Source: JANNAT01 sp043766915
GTDB lineage: Bacteria > Pseudomonadota > Alphaproteobacteria > Rhodobacterales > Rhodobacteraceae
Length of the DNA: 17,095 bases
Direction of reading: 5' to 3'
Assembly (NCBI GenBank): GCA_043766915.1
Contig: JAYUHO010000072.1
Coordinates: 1-17,095 of the forward strand
Under the pieces are notes generated by a model. That model searched no databases, was not told the DNA's origin, and saw nothing but the letters and a program-made list of their open reading frames with translations. Below are positions 1 to 6,856 of this stretch, in pieces. The first letter of the stretch is position 1. Each line of letters starts with the position of its first letter. The position numbers and the translations under genes are program-made.

Positions 1-400
1 GATCGGGACCAGCTTGGGCAAAACCGGCACGGCTTTGGCCGCCACGCCCCTGCTGGCGCAGGATTTGAGCAAAGATATCGGACGGATCTGCGAAATCACT
101 GAACCCCGCGCCCTGACTGAACCCTTGCCCCGGCGCATCGGCATGATCGCGATAATACGTCCGGCGCGCGCGTTCGGCCCCCGTCGCATCAATCTCACCC
201 GCATCAAACCGGGCGCGGGTGGCGGGGTCTTTCAGCAGATCATGCGCAGCCGTCACCGTCTTGAACCGTGCCTCGGCCCCCGCATCATCGGGATGCAGAT
301 CGGGATGCGAGGTGCGCACCAGACGGCGGTAAGCTTTCTTGATATCCGCCGCTGTGGCGGTCTTGGTCAGACCAAGGGCTGCATATGGATCGTCGCTCAT
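1..400 (-). CDS. J-domain chaperone, CbpA/DnaJ-like (3' end beyond left edge)
   Basis: Partial gene read leftward from an ATG at 398-400; the C-terminus lies outside the window. The first 60 or so residues form a J domain: a YAALGL start (residues 6-11), a basic helix II (KKAYRRLVR), the essential HPD tripeptide at residues 32-34, and a helix III/IV region ending in ATRARFDAG. J domains stimulate the ATPase of Hsp70/DnaK. After it comes a Gly/Arg/Gln-rich linker (FAQILRQQGRGGQSRAGF), and the visible part ends in AGPD. That resembles the start of the beta-rich substrate-binding region in CbpA-type proteins (class II, no zinc finger before it), so a complete CbpA-like protein is expected rather than a bare J domain. 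The gene diverges from the micropeptide/copper ATPase operon and shares its regulatory region, including two FNR-like boxes. The J domain is certain; the CbpA subtype is inferred. Confidence 0.9.
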   Translation of the reverse strand, partial: MSDDPYAALGLTKTATAADIKKAYRRLVRTSHPDLHPDDAGAEARFKTVTAAHDLLKDPATRARFDAGEIDATGAERARRTYYRDHADAPGQGFSQGAGFSDFADPSDIFAQILRQQGRGGQSRAGFAQAGPD

Positions 401-458
401 GTGGTCCCTGACGCAGGCGAAACTGTGCCAAGCCCTACACCGATTTTGCATGCGCGCC

Positions 459-472
459 TTGACTCAGATCAG
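459..472. promoter_or_regulatory. FNR/CRP-family box 1 (TTGA-N6-TCAG)
   Basis: Sequence TTGACTCAGATCAG matches the FNR consensus core TTGA-N6-TCAA except for the last base. It lies 58 bases upstream of the J-domain start and about 88 bases upstream of the micropeptide start. It could therefore act on either divergent gene. FnrL boxes of this kind are common in Rhodobacterales. Binding is not shown by sequence alone. Confidence 0.5.
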
Positions 473-487
473 TGCGCGGGCGCCAAA

Positions 488-501
488 CTGACCTGTATCA
501 A
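488..501. promoter_or_regulatory. FNR/CRP-family box 2 (CTGA-N6-TCAA)
   Basis: Sequence CTGACCTGTATCAA matches TTGA-N6-TCAA with one mismatch, at the first base. Its centre is 29 bases from the centre of box 1. A CATATT at 521-526 could be the -10 of a plus-strand promoter. A start site near 533-536 would put this box close to -40, the class II activator position. It would serve the micropeptide/copper ATPase operon. Confidence 0.5.
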
Positions 502-560
502 GGACAGCGCCAGCCCAACGCATATTGTTGGCGCATAAGATCAGGAAAGGTCATGCGATT

Positions 561-662
561 ATGTATGGATATGATATGGGTTACGGCGGAATGTGGATGA
601 TCGTCATGGGTGTCATTGCCATTTTGGCCATCGCAGCACTGGTCAAGTATCTGCGCAAATGA
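561..662 (+). CDS. Met/Tyr/Gly-rich single-pass membrane micropeptide (33 aa)
   Basis: A 33-residue peptide too short for most gene callers. The N-terminus (MYGYDMGYGGMWM) has four Met, three Tyr and four Gly in 13 residues. A hydrophobic helix follows (about residues 12-28, rich in Ile, Val, Ala), then a positive end KYLRK. The positive C-terminus suggests that the Met-rich end faces the periplasm. A purine-rich ribosome binding site (AGGAAAGG, 542-549) lies upstream, and the stop overlaps the ATPase start as ATGA (659-662), so translation of the two is probably coupled. It resembles the N-terminal half of short SHOCT-type proteins often found in copper loci, but no SHOCT domain is present. 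Methionines could bind Cu(I) for the pump; this is inference. Existence of the gene is likely, its function unknown. Confidence 0.65.
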   Translation: MYGYDMGYGGMWMIVMGVIAILAIAALVKYLRK

Positions 663-2989
663 CGCTTGATCAGGTGGCGCGACAGGGGCCCCCCGAGATT
701 ACCGCCATCGACCCGGTCTGCGGCATGACGGTGGTGCTGAAACCAGACACCCGCACCGAGGCGTTTGGCGGCAAGGCATACCATTTCTGTTCCGAAACGT
801 GCCAGACAAAGTTCAAGGCCGATCCGTGGTTTTATGCCACTGGCAAGGCCCCGGACAAAGGCCATACACTCACGGCGGCCACGCAATACACCTGTCCGAT
901 GCACCCGCAGATCTTGCAGGATACACCGGGCAACTGCCCGATTTGCGGCATGACGCTGGAACCTGTGGTGGCAACCGATGCACCTTCGCCGGAACTGGCC
1001 AATTTCACCCGGCGCATGTGGATATCATCCGCCGCCGCAGTGCCGCTGGTGATCCTGACGATGGGCGCGCTGGTGGGGTTGCCGGTGCGCGACTGGATCG
1101 GCCACCGGCTGGCGGGCTATCTGGAATTTGCGCTGGCGACGCCGATCGTGTTGTGGGCGGCATGGCCGTTCTTTCAGCGCGGCTGGGCGTCGATTGCCAA
1201 TCGCAGCCCCAACATGTGGACGCTGATTTCCATCGGGGTGGCTGCGGCCTACGGCTATTCCGTCGTGGCGACCTTTCTGCCGGGGGTGTTTCCTGCGGCC
1301 TATCAGATGGGCATGGGCGTCGGCACCTATTACGAGGCTGCCGTGGTGATTGTGGCCTTGGTGTTCGTGGGGCAGGTGCTGGAGTTGCGCGCCCGCGAAC
1401 GCACCGGGGATGCGATCCGGGCCTTGCTGGACCTTGCCCCGAAAACCGCGCGGCGCATTCTGCCCGATGGCACGGAATATGACGCGCCCCTTGCCAATAT
1501 CATGACGGGTGACCGTTTGCGCGTGCGCCCCGGAGATGCGGTGCCGGTGGACGGGGTGATTGAGCAAGGCGCGTCTTCAGTCGATGAAAGCCTGATGACG
1601 GGCGAGGCGATGCCGGTGGAAAAGGGCGTCGGTGATCTGGTGACGGGCGGCACGATCAACAAGAACGGCTCGCTGGTGATGACAGCAGGGCGGGTTGGGG
1701 CCGAAACGGTGCTGGCGCAGATCGTTGCCATGGTGTCGAACGCCAAACGATCCCGCGCGCCGATCCAGGGGGTTGCTGACAAGATTTCAGCGGTGTTCGT
1801 GCCGGTGGTGCTGATTGTCTCGGTGGCGGCTTTTGCGACATGGATGTTTTGGGGGCCAGCCCCCGCACTGGCCTATGCGATCACGGCGGCGGTGTCGGTT
1901 CTGATCATCGCCTGCCCCTGCGCGCTGGGGTTGGCCACGCCAATTTCCATCACCACCGCGGCTGGGCGCGGGGCGCAGGCGGGGGTGCTGATCAAGGACG
2001 CCGAGGCGTTAGAGCGGATGGCGGGGGTGGACACGCTGATCGTGGACAAGACCGGCACGCTGACCGTGGGCAGACCCGCATTGACCGATGTGGTGGTGCT
2101 GGCGGGGATCGACGAGGCGCAGGTGCTGACGCTGGCCGCCGCGCTGGAAAAAGGCTCGGAACACCCGCTGGCCGAGGCGATTGTGGCCGGGGCCAAGGCC
2201 AAGGCCAAAGGGATCGAAGCGGGCGACACGGTGGGGTTTGAGGCGGTGACGGGCAAGGGCGTGCAGGGCACGGTGGCGGGGCGCAAAGTGGCGCTGGGCA
2301 ATGCGGCGATGATGCTGGATCTGGGCCTGTCAACAGCTGCCGCTGAGGCGCAGGCAGATGCCTTGCGCGTCATGGGCAAGACCGCGATGTATGTGGCGGT
2401 GGATGGCGTTTTGGCGGGAATTGTCGCGGTGGCCGATCCGGTGCGCCCGACAACCGCCGCCGCGATCAGGGAACTGCACGCGCAAGGGTTGCGTATCATC
2501 ATGGCAACAGGCGACAATGAACGCACAGCCAGGGCAGTGGCAGGGGCTTTGGGCATTGATGAGGTGCGCGCAGGCGTGCTGCCTGATGACAAACGGGCAC
2601 TGATCGAAAGCTTGCGAAAAGCGGGAAAAAAGGTGGCGATGGCGGGCGACGGGGTGAACGACGCGCCAGCGCTCGCTGCCGCTGACGTGGGCATCGCAAT
2701 GGGAACCGGGGCCGATGTGGCGGTTGAAAGTGCGGGGCTGACGCTGCTGGGTGGTGATCTGATGGGCATTGTGCGGGCGCGCAAACTGGCCCGTGCAACC
2801 GTGCGCAATATCAAGCAGAATCTGTTTTTTGCCTTTGCCTATAACGTCATAGGCATCCCCGTTGCGGCCGGGGTTCTGTATCCTTTCACCGGAACGCTGC
2901 TGTCCCCGATGATCGCAGCCGCCGCGATGAGCCTGTCCTCTGTCTCGGTTATCACCAACGCGCTGCGGTTGCGGCGGGTAGATCTTTAA
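659..2989 (+). CDS. copA: Cu+/Ag+-translocating P1B-type ATPase with YHS and HMBD N-terminus
   Basis: A 776-residue inner-membrane pump that exports Cu(I) or Ag(I) from the cytoplasm using ATP. The usual N-terminal HMA domains are absent. Instead there is a YHS/TRASH domain (DPVCGM at 18-23, YHFCSETC at 41-48) and a heavy-metal-binding segment (YTCPMHP at 77-83, CPICGM at 93-98). The transport motif CPC is at 419-421, the phosphorylated Asp of DKTGT at 463, the HP signature of the N-domain at 502, the actuator loop as TGEA, and GDGVND around 663-668. YN in the penultimate helix and MSLSS in the last one fit P1B-1 (Cu/Ag) pumps. An in-frame ATG at 593 would add 22 residues, but 659 is favoured because it gives the ATGA overlap with the micropeptide and starts just before the YHS domain. 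The EEP gene follows after six bases. Possible FNR control suggests a role in copper supply to cuproenzymes or in low-oxygen copper tolerance. The family is certain; the exact metal is inferred. Confidence 0.93.
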   Translation: MTLDQVARQGPPEITAIDPVCGMTVVLKPDTRTEAFGGKAYHFCSETCQTKFKADPWFYATGKAPDKGHTLTAATQYTCPMHPQILQDTPGNCPICGMTLEPVVATDAPSPELANFTRRMWISSAAAVPLVILTMGALVGLPVRDWIGHRLAGYLEFALATPIVLWAAWPFFQRGWASIANRSPNMWTLISIGVAAAYGYSVVATFLPGVFPAAYQMGMGVGTYYEAAVVIVALVFVGQVLELRARERTGDAIRALLDLAPKTARRILPDGTEYDAPLANIMTGDRLRVRPGDAVPVDGVIEQGASSVDESLMTGEAMPVEKGVGDLVTGGTINKNGSLVMTAGRVGAETVLAQIVAMVSNAKRSRAPIQGVADKISAVFVPVVLIVSVAAFATWMFWGPAPALAYAITAAVSVLIIACPCALGLATPISITTAAGRGAQAGVLIKDAEALERMAGVDTLIVDKTGTLTVGRPALTDVVVLAGIDEAQVLTLAAALEKGSEHPLAEAIVAGAKAKAKGIEAGDTVGFEAVTGKGVQGTVAGRKVALGNAAMMLDLGLSTAAAEAQADALRVMGKTAMYVAVDGVLAGIVAVADPVRPTTAAAIRELHAQGLRIIMATGDNERTARAVAGALGIDEVRAGVLPDDKRALIESLRKAGKKVAMAGDGVNDAPALAAADVGIAMGTGADVAVESAGLTLLGGDLMGIVRARKLARATVRNIKQNLFFAFAYNVIGIPVAAGVLYPFTGTLLSPMIAAAAMSLSSVSVITNALRLRRVDL

Positions 2990-2995
2990 CCGCAG

Positions 2996-3724
2996 ATGCC
3001 CACACCAAACGATCTGTCTGTCGCGTCTTACAATATCCACAAAGGGATTGGCACCGACCGTCGGCGCGATCTGGTGCGGACGGCGGCGGTGATCGCCGAA
3101 ATCGGCGCGGATATTCTGGCCCTGCAAGAAGCGGATACGCGCTTTGGCACCCGCACGGGACTGCTGGACCTTGACCGCATCCGCCGTGATCTGGGGTTGA
3201 TTGCCGTGCCGATGGACGGGGTGGGTGCGGCGCATGGCTGGCATGGCAACCTGCTTTTGGTGCGCAACGCCTTGGTGCAGGAGGTGCATCAGCTGATCCT
3301 GCCGGGGCTGGAGCCGCGCGGTGCGCTGGTTACCGATATCGTGATTGCGGGCCAACCCCTGCGCATCGTGAATGCGCATCTTGGGCTGCTTCCGGCCTCG
3401 CGGGCGGCACAGGCCCGGATGCTGATCGACAAGATCGCCCAGCTGCCAGGCCGTCCAACGCTGCTGATGGGTGATTTGAATGAGTGGCGGGGGCAGGGGG
3501 CGGCGCTGCAAACGCTGGGCAAGCACTTTCAGATTGCCGACGCCCGTGCCAGCTTTCCGTCGCGCTATCCGCTGCTGGCACTGGACCGGATGATGTTGTC
3601 GCACCACGGTGAACTCTTGGATGTGGCTGCGCATGACAGTCCGCTGTCACGGCGCGCCTCTGACCATCTGCCGATCAAGGCCCGGCTGCGGCTTGGCACA
3701 TCGCCAATGGCGGTGCGGGCATGA
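2996..3724 (+). CDS. Endonuclease/exonuclease/phosphatase (EEP) family protein, YbhP-like
   Basis: A 242-residue protein of the EEP superfamily, metal-dependent phosphoesterases that cleave nucleic acids or phospholipid/inositol headgroups. The family motifs appear in order: SYNIHKG at 11-17, the metal-binding Glu in LQEAD (E45), the catalytic GDLNEW (D160, N162) and the C-terminal SDHLP (D223, H224). No signal peptide is evident, so it should act in the cytoplasm. It starts six bases after the ATPase stop and its stop overlaps the next start as ATGA. An EEP gene followed by a phospholipase D-type gene mirrors the E. coli ybhP-clsB (ybhO) pair, so a role with the lipid synthase next door is a better guess than DNA repair. 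The true substrate cannot be told from sequence. Confidence 0.85.
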   Translation: MPTPNDLSVASYNIHKGIGTDRRRDLVRTAAVIAEIGADILALQEADTRFGTRTGLLDLDRIRRDLGLIAVPMDGVGAAHGWHGNLLLVRNALVQEVHQLILPGLEPRGALVTDIVIAGQPLRIVNAHLGLLPASRAAQARMLIDKIAQLPGRPTLLMGDLNEWRGQGAALQTLGKHFQIADARASFPSRYPLLALDRMMLSHHGELLDVAAHDSPLSRRASDHLPIKARLRLGTSPMAVRA

Positions 3725-5268
3725 TCCATCACAGCGTATGGGTTGGGCTGTGGATCGCTGGCATTGCCGCGCTGATAGCCGTTGCCTCATGGCAGGCGCG
3801 TCGCTCATACCTGCGCTTTTTGAAAAAGATGCGCGGCCCTGCATCGGCGGCGTTGCCCGTTGATGCCGCCCAAACCCCGTTGGACAAACTTCTGGCCCCA
3901 CTGGAGGCGCAGCATGCGGCGCAAAGTGGGCTGCTGCTGCTGCTGGACAATGCCGACGCGTTTGCTGCGCGCGCATTGTCGGCCGCGCAGACCGGGCGCA
4001 GTCTGGACCTGATGTATTACATCTGGCGCACCGATCTGGCGGGGTGGCTACTGATCGAGCATCTGGTTGCGGCGGCAGACCGGGGGGTGCGTGTCCGCCT
4101 GTTGCTTGATGATGTGAATGTGCAGGGCTTTGATCCGGCATTTCTGGCGCTCAGCCAGCATCCGCTGATCGAGGTGCGGCTGTTCAACCCGACGCGCGAA
4201 CGCGGCCATATTGTGCGGCGCATGGTGGAAATGGCCCTGGGCTTGTCACGCTTTAACCGCCGGATGCACGGCAAGCTGTGGATCGCTGACGGGCGGCTGG
4301 CGATACTGGGCGGGCGCAATATTGGCGACACCTATTTTGGCGCAGACGAAGGGAACCGGACCTCTGTTGATGCGGATGTGATGCTGGTCGGGCCAAAAGT
4401 GGCGGATGTCTCCACCGTGTTCGACGGGTATTGGAACCTTGGCCTGTCATTGCCGATCGTAGCACTTTGGCCCGCGTTCAAGGCGAACAAACCTGCCTTT
4501 CGCCGGCGGTTGGCGCGTCATGTCCAGTCTGCTTTATCGCGCCAGTTCATGGCAGAAATTCTGAAGGGAAAATCGCATGACAGCTTTCTGACCCAGCGGT
4601 TGCGCTGGACCGGTCAGGTCCAACTGCTGGCCGACCCACCTGACAAAGCCTATGGCATGCGCACAGAGCCGTGGATGGACACAGCCATCGCCAGCATCCT
4701 GGACGATGCGAAAACCGACGTGCGGCTGATCACGCCGTATTTCGTGCCCGGCACAGAGGGCATTGCCGGGCTGACCAAGTTGACGACGCGCGGGGTTAAG
4801 GTGTCTTTGGTGACAAATGCGCTGTCTGCCACCGATTTGATAACGGTTCATGGGGCGTACCGCTATTATCGCGGCCCGCTGCTTGCGATTGGGGCCAGCG
4901 TTTATGAATTTTCAAAACCGGCCCTGCCGGGACGTAAACGCGACGTGCTGCATTCCAAGGTATTCGTCATCGACAGCCAGCGCGCCATCGTCGGTTCGCT
5001 GAATTTTGATCTGCGGTCTGCCTACATCAATACAGAGGTGGGGTTGCTGTTCGAAGAGCCGCAGCTTGTGGCCGAGCTTCTTGCCATGCTCGACACGCTG
5101 ACGTCACCCGCCCAGGCCTACCGCGTCACCTGCGAAGGCCGGGCGCTGCGGTGGGCGGTGGCCCGACCGGGCCTGCCTGCCGTGATGACCGTAGAACCAG
5201 AGGCAGGCTGGTCCCGGCGCGCGGTGTCGTGGATCGTGGGGCGGTTGCCGATCAAGTCTTATCTGTGA
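3721..5268 (+). CDS. Phospholipase D-family protein, cardiolipin synthase-like (ClsB/ClsC type)
   Basis: A 515-residue membrane-associated enzyme with two HKD motifs. The first is HGKLWIADG with His183, followed by ILGGRNIGDTYFG, a form typical of ClsC-like proteins. The second is HSKVFVIDS with His411, followed by VGSLNFDLRS. An N-terminal hydrophobic segment (about residues 6-24) anchors it. Such enzymes join phosphatidylglycerol with another phospholipid by phosphatidyl transfer to make cardiolipin; some members are plain phospholipases. It is longer than E. coli ClsB (about 410 residues) and closer to ClsC. It overlaps the EEP gene by four bases, as the last gene of the apparent operon with the copper ATPase. 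The PLD fold is certain; synthase rather than lipase activity is inferred. Confidence 0.88.
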   Translation: MIHHSVWVGLWIAGIAALIAVASWQARRSYLRFLKKMRGPASAALPVDAAQTPLDKLLAPLEAQHAAQSGLLLLLDNADAFAARALSAAQTGRSLDLMYYIWRTDLAGWLLIEHLVAAADRGVRVRLLLDDVNVQGFDPAFLALSQHPLIEVRLFNPTRERGHIVRRMVEMALGLSRFNRRMHGKLWIADGRLAILGGRNIGDTYFGADEGNRTSVDADVMLVGPKVADVSTVFDGYWNLGLSLPIVALWPAFKANKPAFRRRLARHVQSALSRQFMAEILKGKSHDSFLTQRLRWTGQVQLLADPPDKAYGMRTEPWMDTAIASILDDAKTDVRLITPYFVPGTEGIAGLTKLTTRGVKVSLVTNALSATDLITVHGAYRYYRGPLLAIGASVYEFSKPALPGRKRDVLHSKVFVIDSQRAIVGSLNFDLRSAYINTEVGLLFEEPQLVAELLAMLDTLTSPAQAYRVTCEGRALRWAVARPGLPAVMTVEPEAGWSRRAVSWIVGRLPIKSYL

Positions 5269-5595
5269 TGTCGCGCAATGGTGCGTGTCATCTTGACATA
5301 CAATGGGCTGATCAGCGCCGAAAGACAGCGCTGCGCGACGCAGCTGCCGGTCTGGCGTGCGGGTATCATCGAGCGGTTCAGGGTTGTCTGGCTTCGGAAT
5401 TCGCTGCCCCTCGCTGCGCTCGAATGCAATTTCCGATGTCCATGTTTCCGTCAAAACCTGCACCCCAAGACAAACCGAGACTGGGAATGTTGCGTGTTGC
5501 TTTCGATGCGGCGAACCCCATTGAAAGCAACATGCTTTAGTCAAATCATTGTCATCGGGATTGCCTTCTTCTGTGGTCCGGGTCATCAGGACAGC
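5269..5595. other. Intergenic region after the PLD gene
   Basis: About 330 bases with no convincing gene, although a plus frame stays open through it into the secreted-protein gene. It holds a TTGACA at 5293-5298 without a good -10 partner, and a 17-bp hairpin at 5492-5535 (listed separately). The promoter of the 122-residue secreted protein should lie here. Confidence 0.6.
5492..5535. repeat. 17-bp intergenic hairpin
   Basis: Arms 5492-5508 and 5519-5535 pair over 17 positions when read as plus-strand RNA: 15 Watson-Crick and 2 G-U pairs, around a 10-base loop (CGGCGAACCC). The core is GTTGCTTTC facing GAAAGCAAC. No T-run follows, so it is not a standard intrinsic terminator. It lies 60 bases before the secreted-protein start. 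Confidence 0.75.
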
Positions 5596-5964
5596 ATGCT
5601 GATACTGCGACAAATGATATGCTTTGTGTTGATCATCATGATGTTGCCCTGGGCCGCACATGCTGCGGCTTTTGCGGCCTCTGCGCGCAGCGGTCCGGCT
5701 GCAGCGATTTCAGAGCCGAACGATCTTGCCGCCGGACAGGACCGGGCAGCACCGCAGACCACCAGCCAGACCAAGGTATTTGCCCCAAGAAAATGCCGCA
5801 CCGCGATTTTGCCAGGCTTTTCGTGCAGCCCTGACCCGGCAATAGAATTGATCCCCTGCCCGCAGTGGCAAGAGCCGCTGAAAGCCGTTTTTTTCCTCAG
5901 CGGTCAATGGGCCGGGCGCGCACGTGCGGACCCGCCGCCAAGGATTCCTCCCCGCTCTTTCTGA
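5596..5964 (+). CDS. Small secreted/periplasmic protein of unknown function (122 aa)
   Basis: The protein starts with a clear Sec signal peptide: a short basic stretch (MLILRQ), a hydrophobic core (ICFVLIIMMLPWAA) and an AHA-type cleavage site near residues 21-23. The mature part is low in complexity at first (Ala, Ser, Gln, Thr), then has a segment with three cysteines (KCRTAILPGFSCSPDP, then IPCPQ) and ends in a Pro/Arg-rich tail. An AGGA at 5588-5591 precedes the ATG by four bases. The frame is open further upstream to 5278, but only this start gives a signal peptide. The next gene also encodes an exported protein, 58 bases on. No family was recognised; an odd number of cysteines could mean one disulphide plus a free thiol. 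Confidence 0.55.
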   Translation: MLILRQMICFVLIIMMLPWAAHAAAFAASARSGPAAAISEPNDLAAGQDRAAPQTTSQTKVFAPRKCRTAILPGFSCSPDPAIELIPCPQWQEPLKAVFFLSGQWAGRARADPPPRIPPRSF

Positions 5965-6022
5965 TCGGATTGCCGGCGCCTTGCGCCACTGCCTTCACGA
6001 ACAGAGACAAAAGGAAAATGTT

Positions 6023-6721
6023 ATGTTGACCAGACGCAGCTTCGTCGCCCTTGGGGCGATGGCAGGCCTTGCCGCCTGCGCCCAATCCCCGGCGGCATCC
6101 GTCACCCGCGCGGTGCCGCCGCCCCCGGTTTACCCGCCCCTGCCTGACTTTTATGGGGCAATCACGGATGAGCCGTTTCCCATTGCTGCCATCGAGGAGG
6201 GGACGCTGTCGCCGGAATACTGGCGCACCGAGGTTGCCAATCCGTGGCCCAGCACTGCGCCGGGCACGATTGTGGTCGACCCTGACGCCGCGATCCTGCA
6301 TTTCGTGGCAACACCCGAAACGGCGATGCGCTACGGCGTCAGCGTCGGCGCGGCGGGATTTGCCTGGGAGGGTACGGCGCGGTTGCAGTTCAGCCGCAAA
6401 TGGCCACGCTGGAACGTCCCCGACACCATGATCGCCAGAAAGCCGGAACTGGAGCCCTATTCCGTGGCGAACGGCGGGATGGACCCGGGGCCAAACAATC
6501 CCCTTGGCGCGCGCGCACTTTACCTTTTCCAAGATGGTTTAGACACCCTGTACCGCATCCACGGGAATGCCAACCCGCGGGAATTGGGGCGGGCGGTGTC
6601 ATCGGGATGCATCCGGATGCTCGATCAAGATGCCATCGACCTTTACAACCGCGCCATTCACGGTGCTCAGGTCATCGTTCGGCCATCGATAATGCCGAAA
6701 GGACTGGCTGAACTTTATTAA
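6023..6721 (+). CDS. L,D-transpeptidase (YkuD domain), Tat-type lipoprotein
   Basis: A 232-residue exported enzyme of peptidoglycan metabolism. YkuD enzymes form 3-3 crosslinks or attach lipoproteins to the wall via a Cys nucleophile. The N-terminus has a twin-arginine motif (RRSFVAL from residue 4) and a lipobox LAAC with Cys19, so it is probably a lipidated, Tat-exported protein. A Pro-rich linker follows (PPPPVYPPLP). The catalytic motif is intact: His180 in IHGN and Cys196 in SSGCIRM. The ATG at 6023 has an AAGGA at 6011-6015, and earlier in-frame ATGs lack the signal context. It reads in the same direction as the secreted protein and is followed by a 10-bp inverted repeat before a convergent gene. 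Its donor and acceptor cannot be told from sequence. Confidence 0.92.
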   Translation: MLTRRSFVALGAMAGLAACAQSPAASVTRAVPPPPVYPPLPDFYGAITDEPFPIAAIEEGTLSPEYWRTEVANPWPSTAPGTIVVDPDAAILHFVATPETAMRYGVSVGAAGFAWEGTARLQFSRKWPRWNVPDTMIARKPELEPYSVANGGMDPGPNNPLGARALYLFQDGLDTLYRIHGNANPRELGRAVSSGCIRMLDQDAIDLYNRAIHGAQVIVRPSIMPKGLAELY

Positions 6722-6731
6722 ACTCGCCTCT

Positions 6732-6766
6732 GGACGTGACCGAGTTGCATAAAATTGGTCACGTCC
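6732..6766. terminator. Hairpin between convergent genes, possible bidirectional terminator
   Basis: A perfect inverted repeat GGACGTGACC (6732-6741) and GGTCACGTCC (6757-6766) with a 15-base loop; two further inner pairs (one G-U) are possible. It starts 11 bases after the L,D-transpeptidase stop and faces the end of the convergent orphan gene. There is no T-run on either strand, so termination is a position-based guess. Confidence 0.45.
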
Positions 6767-6856
6767 CAAATGGCGATGCATAGGGGGTATCTTGCGCACT
6801 GTAATAATACGCCCGTGGATCCGTAGGCGTTTCACCGCGTCGGCTGCTCGTTACCT

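Noticed and set aside
14..538. Plus-strand ORF of 174 aa at the left edge
   Set aside because: It is the antisense shadow of the J-domain gene, whose HPD motif and J-domain pattern on the minus strand are unmistakable; the overhang past position 400 covers the regulatory region.
593..658. Upstream ATG extending the copper ATPase by 22 residues
   Set aside because: The extension overlaps the micropeptide in another frame, has no family similarity, and the ATG at 659 gives the classical ATGA coupling and the usual start just before the YHS domain.
1873..2814. Minus-strand ORF of 313 aa inside the ATPase gene
   Set aside because: Ser/Ala/Pro-rich translation typical of an antisense frame in GC-rich DNA; the plus strand carries all P1B ATPase motifs.
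5397..5440. Loose symmetry CGGAA...TTCCG with a CCCCTCGCTGCGCTCG stretch, considered as a tRNA-like or attachment-site remnant
   Set aside because: No cloverleaf, no anticodon arm and only five paired end bases; nothing supports a tRNA or attachment site.
5278..5595. N-terminal extension of the secreted protein (ORF start at 5278)
   Set aside because: The extra 106 residues show no domain, contain the hairpin region, and would bury the signal peptide; the ATG at 5596 gives a proper signal sequence.
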